Shown here piece by piece: positions 44,369 through 53,605 of a stretch of 64,000 bases of DNA; the stretch's first letter is position 1, and each line of letters opens with the position of its first letter. The notes under the pieces are model-generated. The model was not told where the DNA came from and made no database searches. It saw nothing but the letters and a program-made list of their open reading frames with translations. A program made the position numbers and the translations under genes. Source of the DNA: Holophagales bacterium (GTDB lineage: Bacteria > Acidobacteriota > Thermoanaerobaculia > Multivoradales > Multivoraceae); assembly GCA_009836625.1 (NCBI GenBank), contig VXVC01000004.1:1263037-1327036 (forward strand). The letters run 5' to 3'.

Positions 44369-47300
44369 TCAGAGGCTGACTCGGCTCACGGCATCGCCGG
44401 CTAACAGGCAGTTCATGTACGCCAGCACTAGGTCTCGGGTCCGATACCGGGCGAACTCAGCCTCGTCCTTCCGCCGCACGATCGGGAAGGACCCAAGCAC
44501 ATGCTCCGCGTCTTCCCGGGAGAGGCCGTAGAGCAGGAAGTACAGAGCATCCAGCCTGGCCCGCAGATGTCGGCGCTCCTCGTGGTCCCAGCGAGGTGGC
44601 AGCCGTTCGCAGCCGAGGTCACGTGCGAGCGGCTCCATGTCGTGCGACGTGTACGTAAGGCGCAGGATGTGGTTTCGGACGATCTCCAGAGCGGTCTTGT
44701 CTCCGAACCGGCGTTCGTACTCCGGCCCGGCGATCACCGGCAACTGCTCGACGATGAACCAGTTCAGGTGCTGGCCCTGCACCTTCTGTCGAGCCACGAA
44801 GTCGAACACGAATGAGTTGAAGTTGGCGGCGAGCAGCCACAGCGCCTCGGCACCGGCCACGGTCGAGCCTGCATTGTCGTGCAGGAGCAAGGGAAGCGTG
44901 TTGCCAACGCCAGAGCGAGGCACAAGAGCAGCGATCATCGTGCGGACGTTCGTCGGCGACGTGACGTCCTTGAAGGCGAGCGCCCAGTCGAGACCCTCCG
45001 GCCACTCCACTTCGTCCGCCGCAACCCAGAACTGCGGATCAGGCGACCACCCAGGGTCTTCATGCTCCGCCAACGTCGCATCCCGCGACTGCGCAGGACG
45101 GTTCAGGTTCTCCGGGTTCACCACCACGCTCGCCGCTCGGTGGTCGAAGGCCTGGACCATCTTTCCTTGATACAGCGGAAGCCACTCTTCCTCGCCTCGC
45201 TTCCACCGATTGCCCGCCACCGGATAGCAGCCAGCCGCCTCAAGCTCAGCCGCCGTCCTGAACAGGTCGGAGTCATTCGTCATGTCGAACATCCGGTTGT
45301 AGCGAACCGGCCATCCCCGGCGCTCCACTCCGCCCGACCGGTCCACCAACACAGGATGACGCTCGTAGATGCCCTTCGTGATCTCGGCGTCCCGGCGCGT
45401 ACGGAACACCGGCGCGGTGCCTGTGTTCGGATTGACCCGCCCGAAGTCGGCCGGGCTCAACGGGAAGCAGCGTTCCGAGTCACTCAGATCCGCCGAACTC
45501 TCGAGGAAGAAGCCACACGGTGTCTCCGCAAACGTCCGATCGGTGCCGACGACGATGAGCGCACAGAACTTGAACCGTGTGTCCACATCGGGGAAGAACG
45601 GCGGCAGTCCGGTACCCAACCGCCGGTTCTCGAAGTCGAACAGCCCCGCAACCCGACCGCTGGTGGACATCGACCGGAAGAAGGGCGCCGCCGTCCTGTC
45701 CGCACAGATGCCGGAAGGCACCAGCAACCCGACCAAACCGCCGGGATTGAGCACGTCCAGCGCCCGCTCGACGAACAGCGAATAGAGATTGATGTCGCCC
45801 CTGCCAAGCAACGGATACTGATCCGATTCCCGGAACATTGTCAGGAGGCTGTCGGCGCGCTCCTTCGCCTCGTCGAACGCTGCGACCAGAGAGTCGCCGC
45901 GGTCCCGGAGCTTCTTGATGCCTCTCCGTCGCAGCGCCGCCGTCGAAGCGCGCGCCAACTCTGGATCACGCGTCGCGAACCACTCCACTTCCTGCAGCTT
46001 GATCCGATCCCAAGGCGGATTCCCGATGACCGCATCGAACCCACCCTCCGGCCTGCGCCGTTGCCAGTGCCGCCACACGCCCGGGAACGCCACCTCCCAG
46101 TGCAGGAAGCCCTCGCGCTCGGCTAAGGCACGGGCGTCGCGCCACAGTTCCGCGAACCTCGAAAGGCCGGCATCATCCGATTGGGCGGAGGTCGCATCAA
46201 TGGCCTCCGGCCCATCCGCAAGGAGCGAGTACGCCTTGGCCGGGTAGGCGCCGATCAATTCAAGCAGTCCGCGCGTCTCGAACTCGGCGCGCTGCCTCTT
46301 CTTCATGCCCGCGGTCAGCCAGCGAAGGCTCTGCAGGAAGTCGAGCACGCGGCGCAACTCCGCAGTGGCCTGGTCCACACCCTCGAAGAGCCTCGCTGAC
46401 TCACGCACTTCGGCCACATCCGCGTCGGACATCTCCTCGATCAACTCCATCCCGGCGACCGCGTTCTCGGCGCCCTGGATGGCGCTGGACGCGATGAGTC
46501 CACCGAGGCGACGAAGTTCATCCGTTCCGTCGCCTACCCTGAGCCCGACCAGCGAGTCACCGCACCGCAGGTGATGGTCCAGGAACGACAGCAGCGCGCC
46601 GACGGTGAAGCTGTGAAGCCACAGCGACACCTTCGCCAGTTCCACCGTGAGGCGGTTCTTGTCAACGCCGTAGATACAGCGCTTGAGCACCATTCGCCGG
46701 ATGATCGCCTGATCCGTGAGTTGCGCCTCGTCCATCACCCATTCCGACTCCGCGGCACGCTCGAGAATGCCCTGCCGGATCTGCGCGATCCGGCCCACCA
46801 GGGGCGACTCGTACGGCTCCTCAAGCCAGTCCGGCACGGCCGGCACGTTCTCGATGAGTTCAGCCACGTAGTCCGAGAGGAAGTCCACGGCAGTGACCAG
46901 GAAGTGGCCGCTTCCCATGGCCGGATCGAGCACCTTGAGATCAAGCACAGCTTCGGCCGGGTCTGTCCGAAGCAGCTCCGCCAACCGATCAGCCTTGGGC
47001 CTACGGTCGCTCTTGAGTTCCTCGGCCTTCGTCTGGAACGCCTCCCGCCTCTCATCCGCCAGCGGCTTCAACGTCCGCTCGACGATCAGGTCGACCAACT
47101 CCTGGCTGGTGTAGAAGCTACCGCTGTCCTTCCGGGCGAAGCGGTTGAGCTGGACGCTGACGTTGCCTGCAGAATCGCGAACAGGTTCGCGTTCCAGGAG
47201 CCGCTCGTAGAGCGAACCGAGCTGCTGGACGGTCATGTCGCGGTAGTTGACGAACCTGGCTCGACCGCCGCTGGCCTGCCCTACATGACTGAGTCCGAAG

Positions 47301-48436
47301 ACGACCGGCGCCATCTCGCTATCCGGTAAGCGGACCTTCGTCAGCAACGGCGCGGCCTCTTCCGCGAACAGGCCGCCGTTGTAGGGCGGAAGCCCGATCG
47401 ACCGGTCGCCGCCATCGATCTGCCGGAACAACTCCATGAGGCGGTTGTAGTAGTTGCCTGCAGTGGTCGAGAACGTGTCGCGGGCACGAGACCTCGTTGC
47501 GATGTCGTCCCGCACGGGACGCAGACCGTAGTCGTCGTACTTCACGTCGTTCACCGGCAGCAGCCCGCGATCTTCGGCGTAGAGCACGAACAACAGCCGA
47601 TACAGGAAGATCAAGGCAGCTCCCCGAACTTCCTGAAGGTCAGCTTCCGGAGCTTGCGCCGCAAGGGCGTTCAGAAGGCGAGGGAACGCATCGCCGAAGA
47701 CAACCTGAGACAGATCTTCGGCCGCGCTCTCCTCGTACCGCTTTCCTTCCGCGATCGCCGTATCGATGAAGCTCGCCCTGGCGCCTTTCGGCAGAACGAA
47801 TGCCTCACGTCGGAAGAGCAGGAGGAAGGTCCTCAGGTCGTCCTCGTTCCCGCTCTCCAGGATCGCACCCAAGTCCGCCTCGAAGTAGCCGCTGGCGCGC
47901 GGGCGAGCCTGGTGGTCGTAGAGCCTCCAGACGCGACCGTTCGTGAGAACGCCCCGAGCGATCCGGCCGTCCGACACGCCGTAGGCCGTAGCCAGGTACC
48001 GGAGAATCTGCCCGTGGGGTGTACCTAGAACGAAGCGATCCGAACGGTCTCGGGTATCCAGCGGCAGGCCGAACCGCTTGCTCTCCTGGACAACGAGCGC
48101 GTCGAGATAGCGGTTATCGGGGATGGACCGCTCGGCCGCCCGCGCCTTCGAGCCGGAGTCCTCGAATAGGAGGTGATCCGGGACGTCCTCGCCGCGCGCA
48201 GCTTCCTGCTGCGGGAGGTAGTCCGCCCATCCGAGCAACCGGAGGATCGGCCTGATCAGCTCCTCCTCGGTGACTGCCTCATTCGGGCTGCTGAAGCGGC
48301 TGAAGCTGGCGAAGCGCCTCGCCGCCTCGGTCCGGAATCCGGCGAGAGCTTCGGGAGCACGAACGGACTCACGCCACTCGAAAGTCTCGCGAATTCCCTC
48401 CGTGAGGAAGTAGTGGGTGAATAGCTGTCCGCTCAA
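44369..48436 (-). CDS. type IIG-like restriction-modification protein (Eco57I-type)
   Basis: A 1355-residue protein combining nuclease and N6-adenine methyltransferase. The N-terminal ~150 residues contain a PD-(D/E)xK-like site: PDHLLF (about 86-91) and LDALVVQESKRF with Glu118-x-Lys120. The methyltransferase has motif I DPAMGSGHF (504-512) and motif IV NPPWD (from 806), plus YGVDKNRLTVELAKVSLWL typical of the family. The rest (about 1000-1340) is a C-terminal target-recognition-like part. Starts at a TTG (48436) because the frame is closed just upstream; no clear ribosome site. No separate methylase, specificity or DISARM/BREX genes are near, so it should be a stand-alone system. Confidence 0.88.
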   Translation of the reverse strand: MSGQLFTHYFLTEGIRETFEWRESVRAPEALAGFRTEAARRFASFSRFSSPNEAVTEEELIRPILRLLGWADYLPQQEAARGEDVPDHLLFEDSGSKARAAERSIPDNRYLDALVVQESKRFGLPLDTRDRSDRFVLGTPHGQILRYLATAYGVSDGRIARGVLTNGRVWRLYDHQARPRASGYFEADLGAILESGNEDDLRTFLLLFRREAFVLPKGARASFIDTAIAEGKRYEESAAEDLSQVVFGDAFPRLLNALAAQAPEADLQEVRGAALIFLYRLLFVLYAEDRGLLPVNDVKYDDYGLRPVRDDIATRSRARDTFSTTAGNYYNRLMELFRQIDGGDRSIGLPPYNGGLFAEEAAPLLTKVRLPDSEMAPVVFGLSHVGQASGGRARFVNYRDMTVQQLGSLYERLLEREPVRDSAGNVSVQLNRFARKDSGSFYTSQELVDLIVERTLKPLADERREAFQTKAEELKSDRRPKADRLAELLRTDPAEAVLDLKVLDPAMGSGHFLVTAVDFLSDYVAELIENVPAVPDWLEEPYESPLVGRIAQIRQGILERAAESEWVMDEAQLTDQAIIRRMVLKRCIYGVDKNRLTVELAKVSLWLHSFTVGALLSFLDHHLRCGDSLVGLRVGDGTDELRRLGGLIASSAIQGAENAVAGMELIEEMSDADVAEVRESARLFEGVDQATAELRRVLDFLQSLRWLTAGMKKRQRAEFETRGLLELIGAYPAKAYSLLADGPEAIDATSAQSDDAGLSRFAELWRDARALAEREGFLHWEVAFPGVWRHWQRRRPEGGFDAVIGNPPWDRIKLQEVEWFATRDPELARASTAALRRRGIKKLRDRGDSLVAAFDEAKERADSLLTMFRESDQYPLLGRGDINLYSLFVERALDVLNPGGLVGLLVPSGICADRTAAPFFRSMSTSGRVAGLFDFENRRLGTGLPPFFPDVDTRFKFCALIVVGTDRTFAETPCGFFLESSADLSDSERCFPLSPADFGRVNPNTGTAPVFRTRRDAEITKGIYERHPVLVDRSGGVERRGWPVRYNRMFDMTNDSDLFRTAAELEAAGCYPVAGNRWKRGEEEWLPLYQGKMVQAFDHRAASVVVNPENLNRPAQSRDATLAEHEDPGWSPDPQFWVAADEVEWPEGLDWALAFKDVTSPTNVRTMIAALVPRSGVGNTLPLLLHDNAGSTVAGAEALWLLAANFNSFVFDFVARQKVQGQHLNWFIVEQLPVIAGPEYERRFGDKTALEIVRNHILRLTYTSHDMEPLARDLGCERLPPRWDHEERRHLRARLDALYFLLYGLSREDAEHVLGSFPIVRRKDEAEFARYRTRDLVLAYMNCLLAGDAVSRVSL

Positions 48437-48788
48437 TGGCCGCTCTACGGGGAATCAGGAAACAGCCGCGCAACGTAGGCGCGCCGACGGCTGGCAAGCG
48501 TGGAGTCTAGGGCTTTGCGCGCTGGACGCAAGTCCGTCACCAGGTTCAGCCCCTACTGCTGGCCGCCTGGACGTGCCGGGAATTGCCTCCGGGGCCCGCC
48601 GATCATCACGTCGGGATCCGCCACCTCCAGGAGGCCGAATCCGCGCTCCACTACGTTGGATTTCTTTGTGGTTCTCAATGTCCAAGTGATAGATTCAGTC
48701 TCCCAACGGAGGCCCCCGACGGGCCGGTCTCGCGGCCTCCGACACCCGGCAAGCCGACCGCCAGGTCCAGCAAGGATGACAACCCCCA
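48437..48788. other. 352-base intergenic region between the type IIG gene and the HNH gene
   Basis: Separates the divergent type IIG gene (minus) and the HNH gene (plus), so it should hold both promoters. I see no convincing gene: short frames in it lack ribosome sites and recognisable products. Around 48650-48690 it is more A/T-rich (TTGGATTTCTTTGTGG then TGATAGATTC), a possible promoter for the HNH gene, but no well-spaced -35/-10 pair is clear. Confidence 0.4.
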
Positions 48789-50303
48789 ATGATTGACAAA
48801 GTAACCGGCATGAGCACCAAGGAGCGCCTGGGCGAGGAGATCGCCACGCTCGCGGCGCGGATCGACGCGGCGACGTACGAGCTGCTTGTTCTGATTCGCA
48901 GGTTCGACGAGGAGGAGGGCTGGAACTGCGGCTTCCTCACTTGCGCGCAGTGGCTTACTTGGCGTATCGGCCTTGCACCCGGCGCGGCCCGCGAGAAGGT
49001 GCGGGTCGCCCGCGCCCTTGGCGAGCTGCCGCTGATGAGCGAGGCGATGAGACGAGGCGAACTCTCCTACTCCAAGGTGAGAGCACTGACCCGCATCGCT
49101 CGGCCCGACACGGAGAAGGACCTCGTCGACCTCGGGAAAGCCGGGACCGCGGCGCACATCGAACGGGTCGTCCGGTCCTGGCGCAGGATCGACCGCTCGG
49201 TAGAGGCTGCCGACGACGAGCTGCGCGACGCATCGAGCCACGTAGCGACTCACATCGATGAGAACGGCATGTTCGTGATCCGCGGGCGTCTGGCGCCGGA
49301 AGCGGGCGAGGTAGTGATGAAAGCGCTGAAGGCGGCGAGCGAGAAGCTCTACGCGGAGGGCCAGGAGGACCGGCCGCCCGCCGGCAAGCTACGGGCCAAT
49401 GCGCTGGCGCTCGTGGCCGAGAGCGCGCTCAAGGGCGGTCTCGATCCTGGCTCAAGCGGCGACCGGTACCAGGTCGTCGTTCATGCGAGCGAGGAGGAAC
49501 TGAGGGCCCCGGAGGAAGGTCCGGCCGTCGGCTGCGCGTCGTGTGCTTCCGCGGAAGCGCAGGCGGCAGACGTTTCCGCGGAAACGCCACCGGCTCGCCC
49601 GCAGCAACACCCCGCAGCGAGGGCTGAAGCCGAACACGTTCCCGCGGAAACGCCAACGAGTCTCCAACCGCGAAGGGGCCGGTCTTCACCCCGCGGCGCC
49701 TGGCTCGGCGACTCCCATATCCCTGTTTCCGCGGAAACGGTCAGGCGCATCGCCTGCGACGCGGGCAAAGTCCGGATCACTCACCGATCGGGCCAGATCC
49801 TGAGCGTCGGCCGCAAGACGCGCACCATTCCACCTCCGATCCGGCGCGCTCTGGAGTTCCGCGACCAGGGTTGCCGCTTCCCCGGCTGCACCTCGAAGCA
49901 CTGCGACGCCCACCACATCGTTCACTGGGCCGACGGCGGCGAGACGAAGCTCTCGAACCTCGTGCTCCTCTGCCGGCGACACCACCGACTGCACCATGAA
50001 GGTGGCTTCAGTGTGCGGATGAGCGAGGACGGCGCCGTGCAGTTCTTCCATCGCCGGGGAAGGCCGCTGGAGGAGAGTCCGGCGCCACCCCCGGTCGGCC
50101 TCCGCGCCGCTAGAGAACTGGTCGAGCACCTGGAGAACGCCGGCATCCTGGTCACGGGCAAGGAGTCCATGCCGACCTGGGACGGCCGGCCGCTCGACCT
50201 GCCCTACGTGATGGAGTGCCTGTGGCAGCCGCCACCGCATCTGGAGGCGGTGGTGGCGGCGCGGGAGCAGGAGTCATCGCGGCCGCGGTTGTCAGCAGCC
50301 TAA
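48789..50303 (+). CDS. DUF222 - HNH endonuclease (13E12 repeat family)
   Basis: A 504-residue protein (or 497 from ATG 48810). The N-terminal DUF222 domain (about 1-240) contains GWNCGFLTCAQWLTWRIGL and GELSYSKVRALTRIA. After a low-complexity linker the HNH nuclease (about 360-410) reads CRFPGCTSKHCDAHHIVHWA, then ETKLSNLVLLCRRHHRLHHE, with the zinc Cys/His and catalytic His. This is the REP13E12-like family, thought to be selfish or defence-linked nucleases. The linker (about 250-320) encodes four copies of a palindrome as V/A-S/P-A-E-T, see repeat entries. Confidence 0.9.
   Translation: MIDKVTGMSTKERLGEEIATLAARIDAATYELLVLIRRFDEEEGWNCGFLTCAQWLTWRIGLAPGAAREKVRVARALGELPLMSEAMRRGELSYSKVRALTRIARPDTEKDLVDLGKAGTAAHIERVVRSWRRIDRSVEAADDELRDASSHVATHIDENGMFVIRGRLAPEAGEVVMKALKAASEKLYAEGQEDRPPAGKLRANALALVAESALKGGLDPGSSGDRYQVVVHASEEELRAPEEGPAVGCASCASAEAQAADVSAETPPARPQQHPAARAEAEHVPAETPTSLQPRRGRSSPRGAWLGDSHIPVSAETVRRIACDAGKVRITHRSGQILSVGRKTRTIPPPIRRALEFRDQGCRFPGCTSKHCDAHHIVHWADGGETKLSNLVLLCRRHHRLHHEGGFSVRMSEDGAVQFFHRRGRPLEESPAPPPVGLRAARELVEHLENAGILVTGKESMPTWDGRPLDLPYVMECLWQPPPHLEAVVAAREQESSRPRLSAA
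49545..49558. repeat. palindromic repeat copy 1 (diverged)
   Basis: GCTTCCGCGGAAGC, a perfect 14-base palindrome; reads Ala-Ser-Ala-Glu-Ala in the HNH gene. Same core (TTCCGCGGAA) as the other three copies. Confidence 0.75.
49571..49586. repeat. palindromic repeat copy 2
   Basis: CGTTTCCGCGGAAACG, a perfect 16-base palindrome; reads Val-Ser-Ala-Glu-Thr in the HNH gene. Twelve bases after copy 1. Confidence 0.85.
49637..49652. repeat. palindromic repeat copy 3
   Basis: CGTTCCCGCGGAAACG, one mismatch from copy 2; reads Val-Pro-Ala-Glu-Thr in the same frame. Confidence 0.8.
49725..49738. repeat. palindromic repeat copy 4
   Basis: GTTTCCGCGGAAAC, a perfect 14-base palindrome; reads Val-Ser-Ala-Glu-Thr. 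All four copies are in the same codon phase. Confidence 0.85.
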
Positions 50304-50473
50304 GCCGCATTCGAGCCCACTACCGCACGGGGCAATAGCTACACCCGACCTGTGGACGATTCCAGCCGACAACTCATGTCAGCAACGGGTGGCGATGTCA
50401 GCGGCTAGCATGACCCGGTCGCTCCGTGCGGCGCCTTCCCTTGAGGCCCCCCAAGTCCACCCTGGCCAAGAAC

Positions 50474-51505
50474 ATGGATCGCGAAGTCTGGCAGACGCTC
50501 CTCTCTCTCGAGAGTCGAGATCTCACGAAGACCCGGTTTCGGAGAATCCACTCAAGAGACCTCAGTACCCGCCGAGCCCGGGAGATAAACGCCGCTGCCA
50601 AGCAAGGCCGTGAGTACTTCCGAAACGCTGGCGCCGCCGATTACTCAGTTCGGCCTCTACTGACTTTCTACGGTGTGACGTCCTTGAGCCGTGCTCTTCT
50701 CCTCCTACTGAAACCACAGGGTGGCGAGGAGTGCCTGACCGCCGGCCATGGCCTCGAAGCCCTCGCTTGGCGGGACGTGATGTCAGGCGAGACGGCTGCG
50801 GGGTTGCGCAGCCTGCCGGATCTCAGAGTCCGCACTTGCGCCGGTTTGTTCTCCGACTTCGCGAAGCACACAGACAACAGAGTCGCCATCCACATCAACT
50901 CCAGCGGCGTCGACTGGCGCTTGAACTACGATGTGCCGGACGTTGGCTTGGAGGTTTCCGTTTCGGACTTGTTCTCGCGACTCCCCGATCTCCGACAGGA
51001 CTACTCCGACATCGCTAACACACTGCGCTACAGTCACGTCTCCGCCCTGACGTATACGAACGACGCGGGATTCTCTATGACGGTTCTCGCGGAGACCTTC
51101 TCCTCGTTTCAATCTGTCTACGAGGCACTCGGCTACAACGTGCGGCGCAAGGACAAATCGCTCGTTGTTGAATGTTCGACGGAGACCCTAGACAAGGGCG
51201 GCCCCCCGCTGTTTGTCCACGGTTATCTCCACAAGAGGTTTGGAGCGATTCCTCAGCTCTTTGTTGTCGAGCCGTTTGCCGAGAGGACTCGCTATTCCCA
51301 ATTGTGTATCACGTACGTGGTCTCGTTCCTCCTTGGCATGCTTGCGAGGTACTATCCGACTCATTGGATAGCGCTTGTCCAAGGACACAGAGGCGACCGC
51401 CTCTGGCCGACAATCAGCCAAGCACAGCGAGTCGTTGAGGAGTCCTTTCCCGAACTCGTGGCAGAGATGGTCAAGGATGCAACTGCTACAGGCCACCCAC
51501 TGTAA
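50474..51505 (+). CDS. YaaC-like protein
   Basis: A 343-residue protein (an upstream in-frame GTG at 50426 is possible). Matches the YaaC family: YFRNAGAADYSVRPLLTFYG, then VTSLSRALLLLLKPQGGEEC, GHGLEALAWRDVM, and a C-terminal part (YSQLCITYVVSFLLGMLARY, HWIALVQGHRGDRLWPTISQ) with a hydrophobic helix. YaaC is uncharacterised, first named in Bacillus, and relatives are seen in accessory and defence regions. Codon use is less GC-biased than the flanks. No neighbour is coupled to it. Confidence 0.78.
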   Translation: MDREVWQTLLSLESRDLTKTRFRRIHSRDLSTRRAREINAAAKQGREYFRNAGAADYSVRPLLTFYGVTSLSRALLLLLKPQGGEECLTAGHGLEALAWRDVMSGETAAGLRSLPDLRVRTCAGLFSDFAKHTDNRVAIHINSSGVDWRLNYDVPDVGLEVSVSDLFSRLPDLRQDYSDIANTLRYSHVSALTYTNDAGFSMTVLAETFSSFQSVYEALGYNVRRKDKSLVVECSTETLDKGGPPLFVHGYLHKRFGAIPQLFVVEPFAERTRYSQLCITYVVSFLLGMLARYYPTHWIALVQGHRGDRLWPTISQAQRVVEESFPELVAEMVKDATATGHPL

Positions 51506-51659
51506 GGCCGGTAGTTGAACAGCGAGCAAGGACCTTCGACAGCCCCTTCAGGCCAAGCCCTCCGCGGTGTGATTCAACTGGCGATCGCGGCACCGTAAGC
51601 TCGCAGCCGAGGCGACATACACCGGCCACACACTCCACGGTCGCTATCCTCCCCAAACG

Positions 51660-52934
51660 ATGCGTCGGGTGGTGACAACGGCCGGACTGGGAGCGAGCTA
51701 CCGGTTCCACCTTTCTTCCGGGGCGCGGGTCACCCTCGGTCTGGCGACGTTCCAGTTGGTCCTCCTGCTGGTGCTTGTGGCGCTACAGCCACCCGCGGCG
51801 CGCGAGCTTCTGCTCAAGGGTCTGGCCGCCGGCATCGCGACGCCTGAGGCCTTCTCCGCGCCCAGGCTCGGATTCGCGGTCTGGGCAATCGTGGCCACTG
51901 CCGCGGCGGCACGGCGTCTGGCGCCGACTCACCGTGGTTGGCAGCTTCATCTGCCCGTCAGGCTGCGGACCCGCTGGGCCGCCGGTGTTCTGGGCGTCGC
52001 GTCGACCCTCGCCCACCTTGCCGGTTTGTGGATCGTTCTCTGGATCGGAGGCAGAGTGCTCGGTGAGCCGGCCTCGCCCCGAGCCCTGGTTGCTCTGCCG
52101 CTCGTAGCGCTGGCAGCCGCAGGCACCTGGACGCCGGCGCCGGGGCGGGTTCGCGCCTGTGCCGCCGTGGCGGTACCGCTGGCGGCGAGCGCCTCGCTTC
52201 CAGGTCTGGCGGCCGCCGTGACCCTTCTCAGCCTCGCCTGCTTCCAGGCCGGGCGCTGGTCACCCCACGCCGCGCGCGTCCCGTCCGTTCCGTCCTCCCT
52301 TCGGTCGTTCGGCCGGCGTCTTCCGACCGGCCAACTCGTCTTCTCCCTGCGGGCGCTCGGACTGTGGATCACACTGGCTCACCTTCCCGCCGCCCTGTTC
52401 GCGGCGCCGACCGGCCTGGCCATCCATAACAACGAGTTCACAGCCGATCAGACCGACCTCGTGTTGCGGCTCGGCGCCTCGCTGGGCGTGACCGCGACGG
52501 TTCTCGCCGTGGCGACGCTGTTGAGCGCCCGCCGGCCGCCCTGGGCCTGGTCCCGCTCGCTCCCCTGGTCCGCGAGACGAAGAGTCGCCGCGGACGCTGT
52601 CCTGCTGCTACTGATTGCCAGCCCCCTGTTGATCCCGCTTCTCTACCTGCCGGCCTCGAGTGGCCTTTCCGTCCTCGCGCTCCTCGTCTTTCTGGCGGTC
52701 CGGCTGCCGGGACGGATGCGGAACTCGCTCCGGGGACTCACGCGACTCGGAGCGTGGACCTGGATCGAGGCCCTCCTGGCCGCCCTCCTCACGAGCCTGC
52801 AACCCCTGACCGCGCTCGTCCTGGGACTTGCCTCGCCGCTCGTGCTGGAAGCGTCGGCCAGACGCGAGCGGTCGCTCAAGGCGGGGCTCTACCTGGAGCG
52901 TCGATTCGACGCTGCCCGCGAGGCGGAGTCGTGA
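51660..52934 (+). CDS. polytopic membrane protein, probable ABC exporter permease
   Basis: A 424-residue protein with about ten hydrophobic segments (for example FQLVLLLVLVALQP, LAHLAGLWIVLWIGGRVLG, VLLLLIASPLLIPLLYLPAS). No family motif recognised. It is translationally coupled to the ABC ATPase that follows (GTGA overlap at 52931), which is the reason for calling it the membrane subunit. Starts at ATG 51660 after a 154-base gap that marks the end of the island. Confidence 0.7.
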   Translation: MRRVVTTAGLGASYRFHLSSGARVTLGLATFQLVLLLVLVALQPPAARELLLKGLAAGIATPEAFSAPRLGFAVWAIVATAAAARRLAPTHRGWQLHLPVRLRTRWAAGVLGVASTLAHLAGLWIVLWIGGRVLGEPASPRALVALPLVALAAAGTWTPAPGRVRACAAVAVPLAASASLPGLAAAVTLLSLACFQAGRWSPHAARVPSVPSSLRSFGRRLPTGQLVFSLRALGLWITLAHLPAALFAAPTGLAIHNNEFTADQTDLVLRLGASLGVTATVLAVATLLSARRPPWAWSRSLPWSARRRVAADAVLLLLIASPLLIPLLYLPASSGLSVLALLVFLAVRLPGRMRNSLRGLTRLGAWTWIEALLAALLTSLQPLTALVLGLASPLVLEASARRERSLKAGLYLERRFDAAREAES

Positions 52935-53605
52935 CGCGAAGCCTCCACATGGAAGGCGTCGCCTTCGCTTACGACGACCGGGCCCGGATCTTCAGCGATC
53001 TGAACCTGGAGGTCGCGAGCGGAGTGACCCTGCTTTCCGGTGAGAACGGCGCCGGCAAGACGACGTTGCTGAAGCTCGCTGCCGGAGTGGAGAAACCGGA
53101 CGCCGGGAGAGTCCTCGTCAACGGTTCCGATCTGTGGCGGCGAGAGGTCGCAGCCCGCTCCGACCTGGCGTTCGTTCCCCAGGAACCCGACGTGACGCCG
53201 TTCGCGACGGTACGCGAGGTTCTGCGCCTCGTCTGCCGCCTGAGATCGCAGCCGGCGGAGCAGGTCGACGAGGTCCTCGCCGACACGGATCTCGAGAACC
53301 TCGCCGATCTCTCCATTCGCGAGCTGTCCCGAGGCCAGCGCCGCCGGGTTCTCCTCGCCGCCGCCTGGATCGGAACGCCGCGAACGGCGATCCTGGACGA
53401 GCCGCTCGACGCGATGGACGAACACTGGAGAAGCCGCATCCACGAGTGGGTCGAAGCGCTCCGGGAGGCCGGCGGCCTGGCGCTCGTCGCAACCCACGAA
53501 ACCGGGTCGCTGGCGGAACTTGCCGACCGCTTTCTCGTTCTGCGCGACGGCGAGGTCCGGGAACTCGATTCTCTACCGCAAGACACAACCTGGAGGACTC
53601 CATGA
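52931..53605 (+). CDS. ABC transporter ATP-binding protein
   Basis: A 224-residue ABC ATPase: Walker A SGENGAGKTTLLKLAAG, Q-loop FVPQEPD, signature LSRGQRRRVLLAAAW, Walker B RTAILDEPLDAMD and switch His in LVATHETGS. The pattern is that of CcmA-like exporters. GTG start overlaps the permease stop, and its stop overlaps the VOC gene (ATGA). Substrate unknown. Confidence 0.92.
   Translation: MTRSLHMEGVAFAYDDRARIFSDLNLEVASGVTLLSGENGAGKTTLLKLAAGVEKPDAGRVLVNGSDLWRREVAARSDLAFVPQEPDVTPFATVREVLRLVCRLRSQPAEQVDEVLADTDLENLADLSIRELSRGQRRRVLLAAAWIGTPRTAILDEPLDAMDEHWRSRIHEWVEALREAGGLALVATHETGSLAELADRFLVLRDGEVRELDSLPQDTTWRTP

Larger units (their letters stand above)
39236..51659. other. defence-type accessory island
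   Basis: A 12-kb block between the ThuA gene and the ABC exporter genes that differs from its surroundings. It contains a STAND NTPase, a DUF4160/DUF2442 operon, a type IIG-like restriction-methylation protein, a DUF222-HNH endonuclease and a YaaC-like protein, with longer non-coding gaps. The STAND, DUF4160-operon and YaaC genes use visibly more A/T at third positions than the flanks, which fits horizontal transfer. No integrase, transposase, direct repeats or tRNA was found at the edges, so the mode of acquisition is unknown. Boundaries are judged by content. Confidence 0.6.

Noticed and set aside
49545..49738. CRISPR-like repeat array
   Set aside because: Only four short palindromes with unequal spacers, inside a coding frame, and no cas genes.
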